Shown one piece after another: positions 50,785-59,053 of a stretch of 64,000 nucleotides of DNA. How positions within the stretch are numbered: position 1 is the stretch's first letter; each line of letters starts with the position of its first letter. The notes beneath the pieces are model-generated. The model had not been told where the DNA came from. It saw nothing but the letters and a program-made list of their open reading frames with translations, and did not search any database. Source of the DNA: Mucilaginibacter gossypii (GTDB lineage Bacteria; Bacteroidota; Bacteroidia; Sphingobacteriales; Sphingobacteriaceae); the NCBI RefSeq assembly GCF_900100945.1, contig NZ_FNCG01000017.1, positions 62,001-126,000 of the forward strand, written 5' to 3'. The position numbers and the translations under genes are program-made.

Positions 50785-51318
50785 GTGGAGTTCCCTTTTT
50801 GTAAATTTGACTTAATATTTAGATTGGTTGAGGAAAGCGATGCCGAATTTATTTTAAGTTTAAGAACCGACCCGGTACACGCCCGGTACCTGACACATAC
50901 CGACAATAATTTGCAAAAGCAAATTGAATGGATTAGAGCATATAAAAAGCGGGAAAAAAAACGGCAGGAATATTACTTTTTATTTTCTGACCATGACTAT
51001 CAGCCGCTCGGAGTTATAAGATTGTATGATATAACGGCTGATACCTACACCAGTGGCAGCTGGATCATAAAACCCGGATGCGATGAATTTGTAAGCATAA
51101 AATCAGATCTGTTTATTTCTGAATTTGCAGCCAGCGAATTAAAAAATAAAAGATGTGTGTTTGATGTAAGGAAAGACAATAAAAAAGTGTTACGGTTTCA
51201 TAAAATGTTTGCAACAATAACAGGTGAAGACGAACTCAACTATTATTTTACAATAGATGAGGAGAGCGTTAAACGCAAGGTTAGTTTTTTAATAAGTATA
51301 ATACAACCTAAAACTTAA
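50785..51318 (+). CDS. GNAT-like acyltransferase, candidate amino-sugar N-acyltransferase
   Basis: A 177-residue protein that starts at GTG directly after the preceding stop codon (TAAGTG). The fold resembles GNAT: FRLVEESDAEFILSLRTDPV is the typical N-terminal strand and helix, and EYYFLFSDHDYQPLGVIRLY the central strands. The pyrophosphate-binding loop is degenerate, with no clear RxxGxG, and the normal helix is SDLFISEFAASEL. A degenerate CoA loop is compatible with an acyl-ACP donor, and the next gene is an ACP. Its likely job is transfer of an acyl group to the 3-amino sugar. Confidence 0.65.
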   Translation: MEFPFCKFDLIFRLVEESDAEFILSLRTDPVHARYLTHTDNNLQKQIEWIRAYKKREKKRQEYYFLFSDHDYQPLGVIRLYDITADTYTSGSWIIKPGCDEFVSIKSDLFISEFAASELKNKRCVFDVRKDNKKVLRFHKMFATITGEDELNYYFTIDEESVKRKVSFLISIIQPKT

Positions 51319-51320
51319 CT

Positions 51321-51557
51321 ATGAATATTGAAAAATTTATAAGCGAATTTGCTGATCAGTTTGACGACTTGGATACAAGTTCTTTTACTGCCGAAACATT
51401 ATTCAAAGAAAACGACGAGTGGAGCTCCATGACAGCACTTTCAGTGATTGCCATGGTAGATGACGTTTACGCAGTCAGACTAACAGGCGATGATATCCGC
51501 AACTCAAAAGTTATTCAGGACATCTACGATATTGTATTGAAAAAATCAAATTCGTAA
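51321..51557 (+). CDS. Dedicated acyl carrier protein
   Basis: A 78-residue acidic four-helix ACP. The carrier serine lies in NDEWSSMTALSVIAMVDDVY, most likely Ser36; the usual DSL is SSM here. The typical conserved hydrophobics (ALSVIAMVDDVY) follow. A housekeeping fabF/acpP pair is not adjacent; instead it is followed by a reductase and a KASIII. This indicates an ACP reserved for making a special acyl group for the polysaccharide. Confidence 0.9.
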   Translation: MNIEKFISEFADQFDDLDTSSFTAETLFKENDEWSSMTALSVIAMVDDVYAVRLTGDDIRNSKVIQDIYDIVLKKSNS

Positions 51558-51582
51558 ACCCAGGCACTTACGTTAATATCCT

Positions 51583-52323
51583 ATGAATAACCCATTCTGT
51601 TTAAAAGGTAAAAAAATTTTGGTTACCGGCGCCTCATCAGGCATAGGCAGGCAAATTGCTATAAGCGTTTCAGGAATGGGAGCCGAAACTTTTATTACCG
51701 GCAGAAACGAGCAACGACTGTCAGACGTTTTTAACTTGCTGGAAGTACCCGGCACCCAATATGTTGCCGATCTTGATATTGAGCAGGAACAGGACAACCT
51801 GATTGAGTTAATGCCGAATTTAGATGGCGTCGTATTATCTGCCGGGATTGTAAAAACTTTGCCTTTTAAATTTATAAACAGGAAAGACCTGGATTCGATC
51901 TTCGAAACAAATTTTTTCTCACCCGCTATTTTGATCAATAAGCTGTTAAAAACTAAAAAGCTAAACAAAAATGGATCGGTCGTATTTATATCATCCATTG
52001 CCGGCAACTATGTTGGAACTGTTGGCAACGCGATGTACAGCGCTTCAAAAGGCGCCATAAATGCTATGCAAAAGGTATTAGCTATTGAACTTTCTGCCCA
52101 AAGGATCAGGGTCAATAATATCTCTCCGGGCATGATAAAAACCGAACTCATCTACGACCCTATATTTACAGAGGAGCAGCTGAAAGACGATGAAAAAAAA
52201 TACCCCTTGGGATTTGGCGAACCAATTGATGTTGCCAACGCAGCTATTTACCTGTTATCTGACGCCAGTAAGTGGGTAACCGGAAGCACCCTGATAATAG
52301 ACGGGGGATTCACCATACAGTAA
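51583..52323 (+). CDS. SDR-family ketoreductase (FabG-like)
   Basis: A 246-residue classical short-chain dehydrogenase. The cofactor motif is KKILVTGASSGIGRQI near 7-22; catalytic residues are in FISSIAGNYVG (Ser) and YSASKGAINAMQ (Tyr and Lys); the C-terminus SKWVTGSTLIIDGGF is the usual substrate and tetramer part. Being FabG-like and placed between an ACP and a KASIII, it most likely reduces a 3-ketoacyl-ACP to the 3-hydroxyacyl-ACP. A sugar-reductase role is the alternative. Confidence 0.9.
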   Translation: MNNPFCLKGKKILVTGASSGIGRQIAISVSGMGAETFITGRNEQRLSDVFNLLEVPGTQYVADLDIEQEQDNLIELMPNLDGVVLSAGIVKTLPFKFINRKDLDSIFETNFFSPAILINKLLKTKKLNKNGSVVFISSIAGNYVGTVGNAMYSASKGAINAMQKVLAIELSAQRIRVNNISPGMIKTELIYDPIFTEEQLKDDEKKYPLGFGEPIDVANAAIYLLSDASKWVTGSTLIIDGGFTIQ

Positions 52324-53328
52324 ATGCAGGCCTTTATAAAAGCTATTTCATACCACTTGCCTCAAAATCAGCTTACCAATGCTGATCTGTCGGCCCTGTT
52401 TCCCGAATGGGGAGTAGAGAAGATAGCCAACAAAATAGGTATCAGCACCCGTCACATTGCTGCCGAGGATGAGTTTGCGTCAGATATGGCGATAGCCGCG
52501 GCACAAAAACTGTTTGCCGCGCATAACATCAATCCAACTGAAATTGATTTTATATTATATTGTACCCAAAGCCCAGACTATTTTTTGCCTTCAACAGCTT
52601 GTATTATACAGGATAAGCTGAGTATTCCGGTTAAAGCGGGCGCACTCGATTTTAACCTGGGCTGTTCGGGCTACGTGTACGGCCTTGCTTTAGCCAAGGG
52701 TCTTATAGCGGCAGGTATAGCCACCAATATCTTGCTGCTCACGGCCGAAACCTATTCAAAATTCATACATCCTAAAGATAAGGGAAACCGTACCATTTTT
52801 GGTGATGCCGCCGCCGCTACCCTCATCAGCACCGAAGGCTTTGCGGCTATAGGCAACTTTGAATTGGGTACGGATGGTAAGGGTGCTGAAAATCTGATGG
52901 TAAAGCAGGGAGCCATCCGTTACCCTGAAAAAAGTGCCGACACCGTACATGATGACTATGGGAATGAGCAATCATTAGGAAGTTTATATATGAACGGGCC
53001 CGAAATATTTGCTTTTACCTCTAAAGAGATTCCTGCTTTAATAACAGATACCCTTAAAAAAAACGGTGTGCGCAAAGACGAAATCGGGCAGTTTATCCTG
53101 CACCAGGCCAACCGGTACATGCTGGAGCACCTGCGTAAAAAGATGGATATAGCTTCCGAAAACTTTTATATCTATATGGCCGCTATTGGTAACACGGTAT
53201 CATCATCGGTACCCGTTGCACTTGATGAAGCCATGAAAGAAAAACAGGTTACTCCGCAAACAAAATGGCTTTTGGCCGGCTTTGGTGTTGGCTACTCATG
53301 GGCCGGAACCGTAATAACATTTATATAA
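52324..53328 (+). CDS. 3-oxoacyl-ACP synthase III-like enzyme (KASIII)
   Basis: A 334-residue thiolase-fold enzyme. The nucleophile is Cys in DFNLGCSGYVYGLALA, the His in FILHQANRYMLEHLRKKMDI and the Asn in AAIGNTVSSSVP, giving the Cys-His-Asn triad of FabH proteins. With malonyl-ACP and an acyl-CoA starter it would make a 3-ketoacyl-ACP. It starts at the base after the SDR stop codon (TAAATG). There is no dehydratase or enoyl reductase in the block, so the product would stay at the 3-hydroxy level if the SDR acts on it. Confidence 0.93.
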   Translation: MQAFIKAISYHLPQNQLTNADLSALFPEWGVEKIANKIGISTRHIAAEDEFASDMAIAAAQKLFAAHNINPTEIDFILYCTQSPDYFLPSTACIIQDKLSIPVKAGALDFNLGCSGYVYGLALAKGLIAAGIATNILLLTAETYSKFIHPKDKGNRTIFGDAAAATLISTEGFAAIGNFELGTDGKGAENLMVKQGAIRYPEKSADTVHDDYGNEQSLGSLYMNGPEIFAFTSKEIPALITDTLKKNGVRKDEIGQFILHQANRYMLEHLRKKMDIASENFYIYMAAIGNTVSSSVPVALDEAMKEKQVTPQTKWLLAGFGVGYSWAGTVITFI

Positions 53329-53361
53329 AAGCAAAAAGCCTACGGCTCAAAGTTGAACCCG

Positions 53362-54465
53362 ATGAATATTCCGTTTCTATCTTTAACCAGTCAGAATAAT
53401 TTAGTTGAAGCAGAGATTCGCGCGGCGTTTGAGCGCGTTTTTCAAAATAAATGGTACATACTTGGTAAGGAAGTAAGTGATTTCGAAAATGCTTACGCTG
53501 CCTTCAATAACGTACAATACTGCATTGGGGTAGGCAACGGACTTGATGCCCTGTGCATTGCGCTACGGGTGCTTGAAGTTGGTGAAGGCGATGAAGTCAT
53601 CGTACCTTCAAATACGTTTATAGCCACCTGGCTCGCCGTGTCGCAGGTAAGGGCTACCATTGTACCGGTTGAGCCCGATAAGGATACTTATAATTTAGAC
53701 CCACGTTTGATTGAGGCAGCCATCACCCCAAAAACAAAAGTGATCATACCCGTACACCTTTACGGGCAAGCCTGCCAAATGGACGCTATTATCCAGATAG
53801 CCCATAAGCATAATCTTTTTGTGATTGAAGATAACGCACAGGCGCAGGGCAGCACATACAACAACAAGCTTACCGGCAGCTTCGGCCACATTAACGCTAC
53901 CAGTTTTTATCCAATAAAAAACCTGGGCGCGTATGGCGATGCAGGGGCTTTAACCACCAACGATACCGGCCTCGCACAAAAAGCAAGCCTGCTGCGTAAT
54001 TATGGCTCCGAAAAAAAATATTACAATGAGGTTATCGGTGTAAACTCAAGGCTTGATGAACTGCAGGCTGCTTTTCTTTCGGTAAAATTGAAATATCTGA
54101 ATGGATGGACAACTGAGCGGCAGACCATAGCTTCTGCCTATACCCGTCAACTTAACGGAATCGACGGCCTTATCTTACCAGCCACCGCCTCAGGATCATC
54201 ACATGTATACCATTTATATGTAATCCGTACTGCAAAACGAAATGAGCTGGAGAAACATTTAAACAACAATGGAATAGGCACCGGGATCCATTATCCTGTA
54301 CCTGCCCATTTACAAAAAGCGTATGAGCACCTCGGTTACCAAAAAGGTGACTTCCCGATAGCTGAGGAATTGGCAGAAACCTGCCTGAGCCTTCCGCTGA
54401 ATCCGGGCATGAGCAATGAAGAAATTGAGTACGTAACTAAAACTATCAAAAAGTTTTATGCGTAA
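53362..54465 (+). CDS. DegT/DnrJ/EryC1-type sugar aminotransferase (FdtB/QdtB-like)
   Basis: A 367-residue PLP enzyme of the sugar-nucleotide aminotransferase family. NGLDALCIALRVL, PSNTFIATWLAV, IEDNAQAQGS and SFYPIKNLGAYGDAGAL, in which Lys186 binds PLP, are the usual motifs; VNSRLDELQAAFL follows. The placement after FdtA-type isomerases predicts 3-amination of dTDP-3-keto-6-deoxyhexose. I start at ATG 53362 rather than at TTG 53353. It ends with an 8-bp overlap (ATGCGTAA) with the next gene. Confidence 0.93.
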   Translation: MNIPFLSLTSQNNLVEAEIRAAFERVFQNKWYILGKEVSDFENAYAAFNNVQYCIGVGNGLDALCIALRVLEVGEGDEVIVPSNTFIATWLAVSQVRATIVPVEPDKDTYNLDPRLIEAAITPKTKVIIPVHLYGQACQMDAIIQIAHKHNLFVIEDNAQAQGSTYNNKLTGSFGHINATSFYPIKNLGAYGDAGALTTNDTGLAQKASLLRNYGSEKKYYNEVIGVNSRLDELQAAFLSVKLKYLNGWTTERQTIASAYTRQLNGIDGLILPATASGSSHVYHLYVIRTAKRNELEKHLNNNGIGTGIHYPVPAHLQKAYEHLGYQKGDFPIAEELAETCLSLPLNPGMSNEEIEYVTKTIKKFYA

Positions 54466-54988
54466 AATTTTGATAGTGAATGGTGGCCTGGTAATTGGAG
54501 GTGCTGAGAAACTTGTTCATGAACTTGCTGTTTTTGCCCAGCAAAACAAAATTGCCCCAACTATACTGATCCTTGATAATTACAACCAGGAATATTACGA
54601 CCTGATTTTTAAACAGAAGAAAATAAGAGTAGTAAGAACCCGGCTCAACGTAATAAAGAACTTCAGAGCCCCTTTAAAAATGTTGAGGTCGATATACTGG
54701 AGGTTAAAATTAAAATTTCTTGCCAATAGCATATATGAAAGTGTCCATGTGATCGGCTTGTATAATATTTACAGGGTAAAAGACACAGTTAATCATGATC
54801 ATCGGTTTTATTGGCATGTAACCAATGCGGCGCAAGGTACCTATAACTTTCCGGAAACATACTTTGACAACCCCGATGACACTCTGGTTTGCATTAATCA
54901 ATACCAGTTAAACGAGCTCGATACCCATTACGGGAACGCCGTATTTAAATGTAAAAGAGGCTTATTTCCACTTTTTTTGAATGATTAA
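54458..54988 (+). CDS. Glycosyltransferase family 4, N-terminal half (split GT)
   Basis: A 176-residue protein that looks like the N-terminal acceptor-binding domain of a GT4 enzyme: KILIVNGGLVIGGAEKLVHE at 3-22 is the GxxGGAE-type loop, and LVCINQYQLNELDTHYGNAV near 140-160 is the usual end of the domain. It stops where the linker to the donor domain should be. The C-terminal half is the next gene, overlapping by 8 bp (ATGATTAA). The T-run before the stop cannot restore one frame by gain or loss of one base. Confidence 0.75.
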   Translation: MRKILIVNGGLVIGGAEKLVHELAVFAQQNKIAPTILILDNYNQEYYDLIFKQKKIRVVRTRLNVIKNFRAPLKMLRSIYWRLKLKFLANSIYESVHVIGLYNIYRVKDTVNHDHRFYWHVTNAAQGTYNFPETYFDNPDDTLVCINQYQLNELDTHYGNAVFKCKRGLFPLFLND

Positions 54989-55550
54989 TTTAAACGTCAT
55001 ATCAAGAATCGCTGAAGACAAGAATTACTTCCCTGATCTGATAAAAATACTACACTTGTTAAAAAACAAGGGGATCACCGATGTCCAGATACTATTCATA
55101 GGCACGGTATATAGCCCGAAAGTTTATCAAAACATTATGGATATGGCCAGCCGGCTTAATGTTTCCTCAAACATCGCATTTACTGAAAAATCGATTCCTA
55201 TGAGTGAACTAAGCGATGAAATAAAAAACGGATATTTTATCAACTTCACCATCGGTGAATTTACCGGCTTCTCAGGTTTGGAAAGTATCAAAAACGGATT
55301 TAAAACAATTTTTTATAACATTGATAAATCGCTTAAAAACGAGTGCGATAATGTAATTGCTTACTGTCACACACGTGATAAATTGATGGATCTGATAATA
55401 AATATAAGTCAAAATCAAGCCTTGACAAGCGAAGAAATTACAGCTTGTAACCAGAAAATGCTTAACAGGTTTATATTAAATAGTGCTATGAAGCGGGAAT
55501 TGCTTGCTATGATGCTGCCAAAATCAAATCATTCTGATAAACTGGCTTGA
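54981..55550 (+). CDS. Glycosyltransferase family 4, C-terminal half (split GT)
   Basis: A 189-residue protein matching the donor-nucleotide domain of GT4: LNVISRIAEDKNYFPDLIKI near the N-terminus is the usual 'RL.pEKn' start of the second Rossmann domain, followed by VQILFIGTVYSPKVYQN and EFTGFSGLESIKNGFKTIFY, which replaces the EX7E region in a weakened form. It begins within the last codons of the N-terminal half. Either the two make one heterodimeric enzyme, or this is a decaying gene. Confidence 0.72.
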   Translation: MINLNVISRIAEDKNYFPDLIKILHLLKNKGITDVQILFIGTVYSPKVYQNIMDMASRLNVSSNIAFTEKSIPMSELSDEIKNGYFINFTIGEFTGFSGLESIKNGFKTIFYNIDKSLKNECDNVIAYCHTRDKLMDLIINISQNQALTSEEITACNQKMLNRFILNSAMKRELLAMMLPKSNHSDKLA

Positions 55551-55592
55551 TCGATCGTCTTGTAGTTTTATGTTATCCAATTCCTCAATAAC

Positions 55593-56618
55593 TTGAGTAC
55601 CGGCATATCGGTTATTCTTTGCTGTTATAACAGCAGCGCGCGGCTTCCCCTAACCATTAAACACCTGGCCTTACAAAAGGTACCGGGAAGTGTTGGATGG
55701 GAGGTTATTATTGTTGACAATGCATCAACAGATGGCACAGCGGACACAGCCAGGGCCGAATGGGGAAAACACAATTTAACCGATGTTCCGTTCAGCGTTG
55801 TGAGCCAACCTATTGCAGGGCTAAGTCATGCGCGGGATATGGGTTTAAATCACGCTCGATATGAATACCTTCTTTTTTGCGATGATGACAACTGGCTTTT
55901 CGACGATTACATTGAGCGTGCCTTTAAAATCATGAACAGTGATAGCCAAATAGGTGTATTGGGGGGATGTGGATTAATAGAAGCGGAACAACCTGCCCTA
56001 CTTTCCGAAAGCCTGCTGAAATTTACTACCGTTTGGGGTCCTCAAACTTGGGCAGTCGGTAGCCATTGGGTTTATGGTGCCGGATCTGTTTACCGGAAAA
56101 GTATACTGCTTGAACTGAAGAACGCAAATTGGCGCCAGGTAACAACCGGCCGCATAGGCAAAAAGCTGGTTTCGGGCGAAGATGTTGAAATATGTTTGAT
56201 GAGCCATTTAATGAGCTACAAAATAATAGCTGATGATAATCTGAAATTTAAACACTTTGTTCCGCTTAAAAGGCAAAATATCAATTATATATTAAAAGCA
56301 GCGTTTTGGCTAAACTACAGCAGCGCTTTGCTCAATGGCTATTTCGCACTGGTTAATAATAAACCATCTATCGAACAAATCATAAATCAAGATCTGCTTT
56401 CCACCGCAAAATCCTTAACCAAGTTAACGGTTAACTTGGTTTATCAGAAGACTATTAAATTCCGGACTGTTAGTATCGAACAAAAAATTTTATACTATCA
56501 AAAATGTGGCCAGCTCAAATCGCTGCTAACTAACAGGCAACTAATAAAAAACCAGTACCAGCATATAAAACAATTATTAAAAACTGTAAAAACAGCCCAG
56601 GCTTTCACAAGCCATTGA
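55593..56618 (+). CDS. Glycosyltransferase family 2
   Basis: A 341-residue GT-A glycosyltransferase, apparently started at TTG 55593: (M)STGISVILCCYNSSARLPLT. IIVDNASTDGTADTA, GLSHARDMGLNHARYEYLLF and CDDDNWL (the DXD metal motif) follow; GGCGLIEAE and a C-terminal helical segment complete it. The upstream ATG at 55570 is out of frame and stops after eight codons. One of several GT2 enzymes in the operon; the acceptor is unknown. Confidence 0.88.
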   Translation: MSTGISVILCCYNSSARLPLTIKHLALQKVPGSVGWEVIIVDNASTDGTADTARAEWGKHNLTDVPFSVVSQPIAGLSHARDMGLNHARYEYLLFCDDDNWLFDDYIERAFKIMNSDSQIGVLGGCGLIEAEQPALLSESLLKFTTVWGPQTWAVGSHWVYGAGSVYRKSILLELKNANWRQVTTGRIGKKLVSGEDVEICLMSHLMSYKIIADDNLKFKHFVPLKRQNINYILKAAFWLNYSSALLNGYFALVNNKPSIEQIINQDLLSTAKSLTKLTVNLVYQKTIKFRTVSIEQKILYYQKCGQLKSLLTNRQLIKNQYQHIKQLLKTVKTAQAFTSH

Positions 56619-56622
56619 GGTT

Positions 56623-57531
56623 ATGGGATATTCCGTACCGATACTTTTTTTAATATTTAACCGCCCGGCTTTTACAGAAATGGTTTTTGAAGCCATAGCT
56701 AAAATTAAACCTAAATACCTGTATATAGCTGCCGACGGACCACGGCCTGATAAACCCGATGATATCGACCTGTGCGCCAAAACACGTTCGGTAATTGAGC
56801 GCATAAACTGGGATTGTGAAGTTAAAACATTATTAAGGGATAAAAACCTCGGCTGCAAATCGGCAGTTAGCGAAGCCATCAACTGGTTTTTTGAAAATGT
56901 TAACGAAGGAGTCATTTTAGAAGATGACTGCCTGCCCGATAGAACATTTTTCCCCTTTTGCGAGGATCTGTTGACAAAATACCGTTTTGACGACAGGGTA
57001 ATGTCAATATCAGGTTCAAATTTACTAACCGATGGCTGGAAAAAAGATGCCCAATCATATCATTGGGGGCATGGCGGTATCTGGGGTTGGGCCACCTGGA
57101 AACGTGCATGGAACCTTTATGACATAGAAATGAAAGACTGGGCCAAGCAGCAAACAAAGGATAAGGTTAAAATGCAGCTTGGCACTACCGACTGGTACCA
57201 TAGTTATTACGGCATGTTTGAATCATCCTTTAACAAATCATTAAATACCTGGGATATTCAATGGTTCTATAGCATTCTGATCAACGGTGGCATGGCAGTT
57301 AATCCTTGCATAAATCTTGTAAAAAATATAGGCTATGGAAATGGGACACATATGCATTCGGCAGATGATGCTATTGCCGATCTACCATTAGGCACAATGA
57401 TATTCCCACTAAAACATCCTAAAAAAATGCTTTTGGATACCGCTTATTTAAAACAGGTTTACGCGCGGCTTAACAAAAAATACAAAATTTCTGTTATACA
57501 CAGGGCGCTTAAATTTTTTAAGATAGCATAA
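56623..57531 (+). CDS. Nucleotide-diphospho-sugar transferase (GT-A fold)
   Basis: A 302-residue protein of the GT-A type often annotated as sugar transferase without a firm family: VPILFLIFNRPAFTEMVFEA at 5-24, IAADGPRPDKPDD, LEDDCLPDRTFFPFCEDLL (acidic metal site), and YHWGHGGIWGWATWKRAWNL, a Trp-rich motif typical of this group. It ends at TAATG, overlapping the acyltransferase start by one base. Confidence 0.85.
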   Translation: MGYSVPILFLIFNRPAFTEMVFEAIAKIKPKYLYIAADGPRPDKPDDIDLCAKTRSVIERINWDCEVKTLLRDKNLGCKSAVSEAINWFFENVNEGVILEDDCLPDRTFFPFCEDLLTKYRFDDRVMSISGSNLLTDGWKKDAQSYHWGHGGIWGWATWKRAWNLYDIEMKDWAKQQTKDKVKMQLGTTDWYHSYYGMFESSFNKSLNTWDIQWFYSILINGGMAVNPCINLVKNIGYGNGTHMHSADDAIADLPLGTMIFPLKHPKKMLLDTAYLKQVYARLNKKYKISVIHRALKFFKIA

Positions 57532-58157
57532 TGAAACAATTCATAAAACGGTTATTGCTTGGCTTTTTTGAAAAAATAAACCTTGTCCATTTAATTTACC
57601 TGCTTAATGAAAAACAGGCAAAACGCAACATTCAATTAAGCATTACCGATCTCGGGGCCACTTTTTATCCGGAGGCGGTAGTTTCGAACTCGCTCGACAA
57701 ATCGAGAATAGTAGTTGGCAAAGGAACCCATATCCGGGGGATGCTCAATATATTTAAGTACGGCGGTAAAATTGTGATTGGCGAAAACTGCTACATTGGC
57801 GATCACACCAGGATCTGGTCAGGCGAAAGCATAACCATTGGCAATTTTGTGCAAATCTCACATAATGTAAATATTATGGACACAAATGCGCATGAGCTTG
57901 AAGCCATTGAAAGGGCCGAACGGTGGATGGACCTGGTACACAACGGGCACTGGGCCGATAAAGGCAACGTACACACTGCACCGATAATAATTGATGACTA
58001 CGCCTGGATCAGCCTGAACGCTGTAATTTTAAAAGGAGTTACCATTGGCAAAGGCGCTATCGTAGCAGCAGGAGCAGTGGTTACTAAAAATGTTGAACCA
58101 TTTACCATGGTTGCCGGTAACCCGGCAAGTTTTATAAAAACATTACCACAGCAATGA
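57531..58157 (+). CDS. Hexapeptide-repeat (left-handed beta-helix) acyltransferase
   Basis: A 208-residue acyltransferase of the WcaF/maltose-acetyltransferase type. Hexapeptide-repeat turns are seen in IVVGKGTHIRGMLNIFKYGG, IVIGENCYIGDHTRIWSGES and VTIGKGAIVAAGAVVTKNVE, with the catalytic His probably in MDTNAHELEAI (His125). The C-terminal AGNPASFIKTL is the usual end. It probably O-acetylates a sugar of the growing repeat unit. It overlaps the following epimerase by 4 bp. Confidence 0.9.
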   Translation: MKQFIKRLLLGFFEKINLVHLIYLLNEKQAKRNIQLSITDLGATFYPEAVVSNSLDKSRIVVGKGTHIRGMLNIFKYGGKIVIGENCYIGDHTRIWSGESITIGNFVQISHNVNIMDTNAHELEAIERAERWMDLVHNGHWADKGNVHTAPIIIDDYAWISLNAVILKGVTIGKGAIVAAGAVVTKNVEPFTMVAGNPASFIKTLPQQ

Positions 58158-59053
58158 AAATACTTGTCATAGGCTCCAAAGGATTTATCGGTTCGGCCTG
58201 TTACAGCTATTTTAAAAGTCAACCAGATTATGAAGTATATGGCGCTGATGTAATGGTAGAATATGACGATCCCAACTACTTTTTAATTGATGCCACCAAC
58301 GCAGATTTTAAGAAGGTATTTCATGAGCAACAGTTTAATTGGTGTATTAACTGTGCAGGGGCTGCGTCAGTGCCCGAATCATTCAATAATCCTGAGCGTG
58401 ATTACTTGCTAAACGTTCATCACCTTGTGAACATCCTCAATGCCATAAAAGAAGGTAATGGCAATTGCAGGCTCATCCAGCTATCGAGCGCGGCAGTTTA
58501 CGGCAATCCGCAAATGCTACCTATTACAGAGTCCCATACGCTTAATCCGCTTTCACCCTATGGTGTGCATAAAAAACAAGCCGAAGAGCTCTGCCAGCTA
58601 TATCACGATCATTTTAGCTTAAATGTTCATATATTCCGTGTGTTTTCGGCATATGGAGCCGGTTTGAAAAAACAGCTGTTTTGGGACCTTTACAAAAAAT
58701 CGCAGACTCAAACAAATATCACATTGTTCGGTACCGGTAACGAAACACGCGAATTTATTCATGTTATCGATATTGTAAACGCCATTAACCTGTTTATCAA
58801 TGCCGACAAGTCCGGGTTCAGCATTACAAACATTGCTAATAATAATACCATCACTATAACAACAGCAGCCGAAACTTTTTTGAAATATATAGGCTTTAGC
58901 GGCGGCTTGTCATTTACAGGCACCAACCGCATTGGCGATCCGTTATACTGGCAAGCCGATAACAGGCAACTAATTAGCCTGGGCTACCAACAAAAAGTAA
59001 ATTTTGAGGATGGTATTAATACCTATTGTAAATGGCTAAAAGGAAAAGAATAG
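58154..59053 (+). CDS. NAD-dependent epimerase/dehydratase
   Basis: A 299-residue extended-SDR protein: MKILVIGSKGFIGSACYSYF is the NAD(P)-binding GxxGxxG, LIQLSSAAVYGNP holds the catalytic Ser, and SPYGVHKKQAEELC the YxxxK pair. REFIHVIDIVNAI is also typical. It could be a UDP/GDP-sugar epimerase or reductase. No rmlA/rmlB pair is in the window, so dTDP-4-keto-6-deoxyglucose for the cupin block must come from elsewhere unless this protein has dehydratase activity, which its motifs do not show. Confidence 0.9.
   Translation: MKILVIGSKGFIGSACYSYFKSQPDYEVYGADVMVEYDDPNYFLIDATNADFKKVFHEQQFNWCINCAGAASVPESFNNPERDYLLNVHHLVNILNAIKEGNGNCRLIQLSSAAVYGNPQMLPITESHTLNPLSPYGVHKKQAEELCQLYHDHFSLNVHIFRVFSAYGAGLKKQLFWDLYKKSQTQTNITLFGTGNETREFIHVIDIVNAINLFINADKSGFSITNIANNNTITITTAAETFLKYIGFSGGLSFTGTNRIGDPLYWQADNRQLISLGYQQKVNFEDGINTYCKWLKGKE

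Noticed and set aside
54958..54990. Homopolymer sequencing error (T7) as the cause of the split GT4
   Set aside because: Changing the run to T6 or T8 creates an immediate stop in both cases; another kind of change would be needed, so this simple explanation fails.
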